This document shows positions 58,960 through 64,000 of a stretch of 64,000 bases of DNA, in pieces. Every line of letters starts with the position of its first letter. The first letter of the stretch is position 1. Below the pieces are notes generated by a model. The model was not told where the DNA came from, made no database searches, and saw only the letters and a list, made by a program, of their open reading frames with translations. The translations under genes and the position numbers were made by a program. This stretch comes from Azorinus chamasolen (lineage: Eukaryota > Mollusca > Bivalvia > Cardiida > Solecurtidae), in contig OY755247.1 of the NCBI GenBank assembly GCA_963576725.1, positions 17,734,526 to 17,798,525 of the forward strand, given 5' to 3'.

Positions 58960-59340
58960 CTTTGGTAAGTAAGCAACGAGCAGTGAACCATAAAAATCAG
59001 CGCAGTCCACTTTTCGGGGGGAATCGGCATTCTGTCTGTTTTATATATTAAAACCTGCATGAGAATATCGTGATTTTCCCCCTAGATGGATGGACTGCAC
59101 CAATGCCTACGCCCCTAAATCGTGGAACGTACCAAAATGTAAAGTACATTCACGGTTCACTGCTCGCTGTAACACGCCTGTTTGGTTATCGTCTGCCATT
59201 TATTTTTCATTGTATAGTTCGATTTCGAGCGCTGAGCCGTGACTGCACTTTTCTATTTATAGAAGTTGTTATCATTCTAATTTATGGGTAAGAGGACAAT
59301 GATTGTCACAAGAAGCTCGTAACAATCGTGCATTATTAGT
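58960..59340. other. Stretch with a loose inverted repeat
   Basis: GCAACGAGCAGTGAACC at 58973 and GGTTCACTGCTCGCTG at 59154 are inverted, 160 bp apart. No family recognised. Confidence 0.4.
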
Positions 59341-59343
59341 ATA

Positions 59344-59498
59344 CAGTAAATTCTCGCTAATGCGACCACCTTAAAGAGGTAATATTCTGTGTGCTAGGTG
59401 AAGGTGGTAGCTTAATGCTCCCTGCATCAAGCAATCACCTGCTTATAAAGACAACCATGTTCATTCATTAAGTGGTCGCATTATAGGGGTTCTATTGT
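59344..59498. mobile_element. TA-2 MITE, hairpin tip deleted (155 bp)
   Basis: CAGTAAATTCTCGCTAATGC / GCATTATAGGGGTTCTATTG, with TA on both sides; GGTGGTAGCTTAATGC joins CCCTGCATCAAGC. Confidence 0.82.
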
Positions 59499-59624
59499 AT
59501 ATATGCGTATTAACCACAGGTAACTCCGGAACAAATACATGGTTTGTGACGCGTTTTACCTCTACAGGTGGACTCGTCCTAAAGGTCACAGCTCACGGGT
59601 CAAAATCGAACTATACTTGCATGT

Positions 59625-59850
59625 GATAGTATTAGCATGATGTTTAACAACGTACAAAAAGTATTTATTGGCACGATGACTGACGATGTAGAAATAGTAT
59701 CTATTATCATGATTAATGGCCTGACTATAATGTTTGTTTAATTATCGAATTTTGTAAAACGTCGCCGTAACAGTATTTCAGTCATGATAGCAATTTATGT
59801 AAGCATGAATTGCATAATGAATGTTAGCAATGCGCTGTGACAACAATATG
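59625..59850 (+). repeat. 36-bp minisatellite, second patch
   Basis: TATTAGCATGATGTTTAAC, CAAAAAGTATTTATTGGC, ATAGTATCTATTATCATG: the unit of the 50.3-53.6 kb array, more diverged. Confidence 0.65.
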
Positions 59851-59857
59851 AATATAC

Positions 59858-60078
59858 GACAGACAGATAGACAGACAGATACTTTATTCTTTTCAACGTG
59901 TACATAAGTGCCTTGTTGCAACACAATTTTGGTCACAATACAACTCATCACTCATCCCAACCTCACTCTCTCTCATCCACCCACCAACACTCACTCTCAC
60001 TCATACACAAACACACAGTTCCTCTCGCAGTATATCGCACTCTACTCAATAACTATATATATATATATATACATATTG
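59858..60078 (+). repeat. Simple-sequence patches
   Basis: (GACA/GATA)n at 59858-59881, CTCACTCT-rich DNA at 59960-60005, and (TA)n at 60053-60072. Confidence 0.9.
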
Positions 60079-60200
60079 GTACATACCGTTTATACTTTGA
60101 ACATCGAAAGTGTAGAACTGTTGCAGAACATGTTCTGTTCGTCCTGAAATGTCCCCACTCCAATGGTTAGTACAGAATGCACCACTTTAAAATAAACATA

Positions 60201-60519
60201 CAGTAAAATCTCGGGACTTCGAAATATTAGTAATGAAGAATTTAGACAGGTTTAGGCAGGCAACTGCTTAATGCAGGTTGTCACCTGTCTTAAAGATCAG
60301 GGTCCATGCTTATAAAGCTTTTAGTTGAGTCTGAGTTTCGTTCTCAAGCTTTTGATTGGTCAGATTTGAGTTTTCAAGCTTTTGATTGGTCAGATTTGAG
60401 CCAAAGGCTCAAATCTGACCAATCAAAAACTTGAGGAATTCAGACTCAACTAAACGTTTTATAAGCATGGACCCTGTAATGATGCATATCTTAGTGTTCT
60501 AATAATCGAGTTTTGACTG
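60201..60519. mobile_element. TA-4 MITE containing HP-3
   Basis: CAGTAAAATCTCGGGACTTC / AATCGAGTTTTGACTG, with TA at 60199-60200. GGCAACTGCTTAATGCAGG; the central hairpin has been lost, and HP-3 sits in the right arm. Confidence 0.72.
60298..60476. mobile_element. HP-3 hairpin element, complete
   Basis: CAGGGTCCATGCTTATAAAG and TTTTATAAGCATGGACCCTG are inverted ends. Inside are TTTAGTTGAGTCTGAG and a duplicated CAAGCTTTTGATTGGTC arm opposite a single CCAATCAAAAACTTGAG. Its ends are exact because the flanks (AAAGAT / TAATG) match TA-4. Confidence 0.82.
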
Positions 60520-60671
60520 CAGTAACTAATAGTGTAGACCCTCATTGAGAAGCTATTAATATTGATAGATGCTATATGGAGTACTTCAGATATACGTTTA
60601 TCTGTTAGACGCATCACGGTAATTACTGTCATTTTCACTCAATTTTGTCACTCGATTTGAATCGAGATGTT

Positions 60672-61707
60672 TCTTTTATTATGTCTCCCCAATTTGTAAT
60701 GGGGAGACATATTGTTTTGGTCGAGTTGTCCGTCCGTCCGTCCGTCTGTCTGTCCGTCTGTCCGTCTGTCTGTCACACTCTTGTTCGCTCCATATCTCTC
60801 ACACATATGGAAGGATTTCAAAATGCGTTGGCACAAATATTCGATTCAGGCACGTGGGTCAAAGGTCAAGGTCACAACTCAAGGTCAAATGTGTTTAGCC
60901 ATACCCTTCGTGTCCGCTCCATATCTCTTAAACCCTTGGAATGATTTCAAAATGCTGTGCCACAAATGTTCTCCGTAACAAGGCGATGTGCAGACAGCAG
61001 AATTTAGGCACAATCTTCAAAGGTCAAGCTCAAAATTCAAGGTCATGGTCACAATTCAAGGTCAGTTATTTACACTTTCTTGTCTGGACGATAACTCCTA
61101 CATGGCTAATGTCATTTGATTGAAACTTCGTACATTGACAGAGCATGATGAGAGGAAGTGTCGTGTATAAGAGCCATAACTCTGGCATCAATACTTTTGG
61201 AGTTATTGCCCTTTGTTACATTTTCTTGTCCGGTCAATAACTATTGTTTTACTGATGTTATTGAAATGACGTTTCATGTATGGAAAGAGCATGAAGGAAG
61301 GAAGTGCTATCATAACTCTGGCTTCATTAATATTGGAGTTATTGCTTCCCATTTTATGCAGAGTTATGGGACTTTGAAATTTTTACATGAAAATTTTGAC
61401 TGCAGCGTTTCTCCAAAACCTTTAACTGGATATTCATTAAATTTCGTAGGATTGATTAGAATCATACCTAGTTGTGCATATCTTATTCCTGTTCTGGTTC
61501 GATGATTTTCTGCTATGGGACTTTGAAGTCTGCGGGGATTCCTCAAAAATCTTTTATCGGATTGTCATGAAAACATCATAGGATTGATCAGCACCATGAC
61601 TCGTTGTGCATAGTTTATTCATTTTTCAGTTAGCTGATTTTCTACAGAGTTATTTTGTCCACGTGCTGGGGGAGACATCAGTTTTTGTATAAAAACAATT
61701 CTAGTTT
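60672..61707 (+). repeat. Bivalve-type repeat, GTCTCCCC family
   Basis: Starts TTATGTCTCCCCAATTTG with hairpin GTCTCCCCA / TGGGGAGAC, then (CCGTCCGTCTGT)n at 60728-60775. It has internal related units (CTCCATATCTCTCACACAT / CTCCATATCTCTTAAACCC; AAGGTCAAGGTCACAA). Ends GGGGGAGACATCAGTTTTTG, repeating the hairpin arm. No real ORF. Confidence 0.78.
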
Positions 61708-61729
61708 CAGGAGAGATTGATCTTAAATG

Positions 61730-61837
61730 TACTTCATTCGATCGCATCATTTATCCATACGCCATTATAGAAATCAGCTGATGAATAATCATGGTGCCAT
61801 TGTTTCTTACACGAATATTCATGGGGTAAATGGTTTA
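61730..61837. repeat. TTAA-2 right-arm fragment
   Basis: ACGCCATTATAGAAATCAGC, AATCATGGTGCCATTGTTTC, GGGGTAAATGGTTTAA. Confidence 0.6.
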
Positions 61838-61857
61838 AAAGCTGGTGACTATTTTAA

Positions 61858-62113
61858 CCCATTCCCTCATATTGACGTCTGTTGACACATTTCCCCATTT
61901 GACGCCTTTTGTCGGCTTTTGGCACCCTTGTAAAAGTCACATTTTGAAACCATTGTGATAAATAGAGCATTTGTTTCATATGTGCAAATGCTCTATCTAT
62001 AACAATAGTTTCAAACTACAATTCTAAAAATGTTCCTTTTCTCTAGTTAATGCTCCTTTTCGGTAGGTTTATTCATAGAGATTGTATCTAAAAATAGCTT
62101 ATGGGGTAATGGA
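61858..62113 (-). mobile_element. TTAA-1 MITE with extended left arm
   Basis: TTAA at 61854-61857 and 62114-62117. A TTGACGCCTTTTGTCGG-type duplication lengthens the left arm. The palindrome tip is altered (TTTGTTTCATATGTGCAAA). Confidence 0.82.
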
Positions 62114-62179
62114 TTAATACAGAACGAACTTGGAACGTTATACACCATTTCAAACCTGCATTAGGCTACTTTGTCTTAA

Positions 62180-62399
62180 CCATTTCCTTCATATAAACGT
62201 GTTTTCAAACATTTGCAAACAGAGCAGGAGCCGTCTGATCAGGGTCTGCTCTGTTTACTTATGGAATCTAAAATATCTGTTTCTTTACTTTCTAAAATGG
62301 CTACAATGTTTCACTTTCTATATTTCATTATATAACTACCTTGGCCGTGAATATTCAGTAGGTATTGAAATTTGAAATAAACATAGAACAGGGAAATGG
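62180..62399 (-). mobile_element. TTAA-3 MITE, half hairpin
   Basis: TTAA at 62176-62179, TTAG at 62400-62403. TTTGCAAACAGAGC joins directly to AGGAGCCGTCTGATCAGG; right arm GGTATTGAAATTTG, GAACAGGGAAATGG. Confidence 0.82.
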
Positions 62400-62469
62400 T
62401 TAGTACTCATTCCGCTCTTAAAACAATGACGTCGCCTTACATTCAGCTCTGGTGCAGTTTGTCTGCTTT

Positions 62470-62600
62470 CGTTTGGACAAAGCTTTTGAGAAACTATTGA
62501 CCGAGTGTGAAACAGCTTGGATCCCGATGAAACGCCAAGATACCCGGCGTTTCATCTGGTTTCAAGGTGTTTGCAAATGCGAGTCGGGTCGTGGATAGCT
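62470..62600. mobile_element. HP-2 repeat
   Basis: GAAACAGCTTGGATCCCG, GAAACGCCAAGATACCCGGCG, TTCAAGGTGTTTGCAAATGC. Confidence 0.62.
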
Positions 62601-62631
62601 TGATAAGGATAGAAAAGATTAGAATTATTAA

Positions 62632-62850
62632 CCCATTACCTCATAGGCTATATTTAGATACAACCTCTTTCAATAAATGTACCAAAAGGGGCATGAACTA
62701 GAGAAAGGGAAACTTTAGAATTTTGTAGTTTGAAACTATTGTGATAAATAGAGCATTTGCTCCTATAGGAGCAAATGCTCTATTTATCACAATGGTTTCA
62801 CAAAGTGACTTTTACAGAGTCGTCAAAAGTCGTCAATATGAGGGAAAGGG
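62632..62850 (+). mobile_element. TTAA-1 MITE
   Basis: TTAA at 62628-62631 and 62851-62854. The palindrome is perfect but for one base (GAAACTATTG). It lies directly against the SINE at 62855, as the copy at 20803 lies in a SINE. Confidence 0.88.
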
Positions 62851-62854
62851 TTAA

Positions 62855-63006
62855 GGTTCTTTACACTGGGCATCTAAAAGAACCAGAGAAACTCTGTCGA
62901 TAATAGGAGAAGGGCATCGCGTCAGGGGTTCTCTGTATCAGCTCTCGTTATCCAGTTAGCCCGTAGTGAGCAGAAAAAGACGTTAATCAACACAAACAAA
63001 CAAATA
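62855..63006 (+). mobile_element. SINE body, head missing
   Basis: TTTACACTGGGCATCTAAAAG, AACTCTGTCGATAATAGG, GACGTTAATCAACACAAAC: same body and tail as 21110-21272. The tRNA-like head is absent. Confidence 0.6.
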
Positions 63007-63221
63007 AAGCACATAATCGGATATCTTTTGAGTGCCCGATGCAGAGAGGGTATACTGTATGCAAATATTGAAATGGCATTGAACCGAAATATTGAAATTC
63101 TGCCAAGGCCGAATGAAAATTGGAGTAGGACACGGTGAGGGATTATAACAAGCCGGTTATGATTACAATTTATGGGTCGGATTCGGGATAAAATTTAATT
63201 TCTTTTCCTCGTGCATATTTA

Positions 63222-63420
63222 TCTAACCATATCCCTGTTCAATAGTTATGTTAGAACTAATGACATCACACATATTTAAACAATTTTTTAGCTTTGACAA
63301 AAGCTGTAAAAAACGATCTTTCTCATTTAAAAAATAAACAGAGAATACCCTGATCAGATGACTCCTATAGGAACCGTCTGACCTGGGTCTACTCTGTTTG
63401 CGAATACATGAAAAAGCGAG
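63222..63420 (+). mobile_element. TTAA-3 MITE, diverged
   Basis: CCATATCCCTGTTCAATAG, AAATAAACAGAGAATACCCTG, GACTCCTATAGGAACCGTC, GGGTCTACTCTGTTTGC. Confidence 0.68.
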
Positions 63421-63424
63421 AAAA

Positions 63425-63543
63425 TGGATGTAGAAATAATGATATCATAAATATTAATTAGATGCATGTCTATCAAAATCATATCAGTATTATTCCTTTA
63501 CCGGTGCCGTCTGATCTGTTTCAACTCTGTATACCAAAACACA
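63425..63543. repeat. TTAA-2 remnant
   Basis: AATAATGATATCATAAATATT, CCTTTACCGGTGCCGTC, TTTCAACTCTGTATACC. Confidence 0.45.
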
Positions 63544-63545
63544 TA

Positions 63546-63740
63546 CAGTAAACCCCTGCTAATGCGACCACATAAAAGAGGTATAATTTTGGGTGCTAGA
63601 TGCAGGTGGTAGCTTAATGCAGGACAAAAGTAATGCTGAAAAGCTCCTTTCTGCATTACTTTTGTCCTGCATTAAGCAACCACCTGCTTATAAAGCTACC
63701 AATGTTTATTCATTAAGCGGTCGCATTAGCGGGGTTCTAC
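63546..63740. mobile_element. TA-2 MITE, right end damaged
   Basis: CAGTAAACCCCTGCTAATGC to GCGGGGTTCTAC, without the final TG. TA at 63544-63545. Core AATGCAGGACAAAAGTAATGC. Confidence 0.75.
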
Positions 63741-63809
63741 AAGGTTAAAGTCAAATTGCTGTCTAATAAGAATCCAAACTGTTTGTCCCTCTGGTCTTGA
63801 TTTTGTTAA

Positions 63810-63926
63810 CCCTTTACTCCATAGTTTCACGAACAGGTCTACCTAGAACATAGTAGACCCATATCTGACAGTTCCTACAGGAACCGTCTGTTCAGGGTCT
63901 GCTTTGTTTGCTTATGAAATTATATA
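63810..63926 (+). mobile_element. TTAA-2 MITE, split at the window end
   Basis: TTAA 63806-63809, CCCTTTACTCCATAG; core CATAGTAGACCC ... GGAACCGTCTG ... GGGTCTGCTTTGTTTGC, interrupted by a TA-2 element. Confidence 0.7.
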
Positions 63927-64000
63927 CAGTAGAAACCCTCTAATGCGACCACTTAATGAATAAACATTGGTGTCTTTATAAGCAGGTGGTTGCTCAAAGC
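63927..64000. mobile_element. TA-2 MITE, runs off the window
   Basis: CAGTAGAAACCCTCTAATGC, ACTTAATGAATAAACATTGG, GCAGGTGGTTGCTCAAAGC; TA at 63925-63926. Confidence 0.8.

Noticed and set aside
60645..61505. Several 80-115 aa ORFs in the GTCTCCCC repeat
   Set aside because: They fall within a dispersed repeat, begin in its microsatellite, and shift frame from unit to unit.

Overview
The window is AT-rich, intron-scale eukaryotic DNA, apparently from a bivalve mollusc. The signs are dense short inverted-repeat transposons, tRNA-derived SINEs, non-LTR and YLDD-type reverse transcriptase fragments, mariner and Tc1 transposases, and several long repeats of a kind I associate with bivalve genomes (short 5' hairpin, CCGTC-type microsatellite, about 150-bp internal tandem units, 3' end beginning with the hairpin arm again and often finishing CTCTTGTT). 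A heterodont bivalve is my best guess; the genus is not established. There is a 200-base assembly gap at 7916-8115. No complete host gene is visible. The only host-exon candidate is 34529-34677.

Layout. 1-12 kb: hairpin MITEs, two long CCGTC-type repeats (641-1887, 6654-7152), CT microsatellites, a possible non-autonomous hAT (11328-12185). 12.5-16.3 kb: a different kind of DNA, with three plus-strand ORFs (virion-type protein, basic protein, C2H2 zinc finger) that look like a decayed Maverick/Polinton-like or adintovirus-like element, cut off by a MITE. 16-22 kb: MITEs and two SINEs. 22152-23489: a mariner with TA duplications, 26-bp terminal repeats and an unbroken 361-aa transposase. 24.4-26.9 kb: a reverse transcriptase pseudogene and an inverted pair of 8-bp minisatellite blocks. 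27-46 kb: MITEs, CCGTC-type repeats, a second fragment of the same RT family with a 59-bp tandem, and a mariner/SETMAR-type transposase pseudogene (41137-41785). 47-48.2 kb: 5'-truncated LINE. 50.3-53.6 kb: a 36-bp minisatellite array hit by many transposons. 55.1-57.7 kb: a Tc1 pseudogene whose reading frame is restored when two TTAA-flanked insertions are mentally removed. 58-64 kb: MITEs and another long CCGTC-type repeat.

Names used below. TTAA-1 to TTAA-6 are MITE families flanked by TTAA with CCC...GGG ends (piggyBac-like). TA-1 to TA-6 are flanked by TA with CAGT...ACTG-type ends (pogo/Tc1-mariner-like). HP-1 to HP-4 are other hairpin repeats. Almost all carry a long central palindrome, and the same palindrome modules recur in families with unrelated ends. 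That modular hairpin system, together with the datable nesting of the copies, is the most interesting thing here. Family assignments are by eye from termini and cores; no database search was possible.
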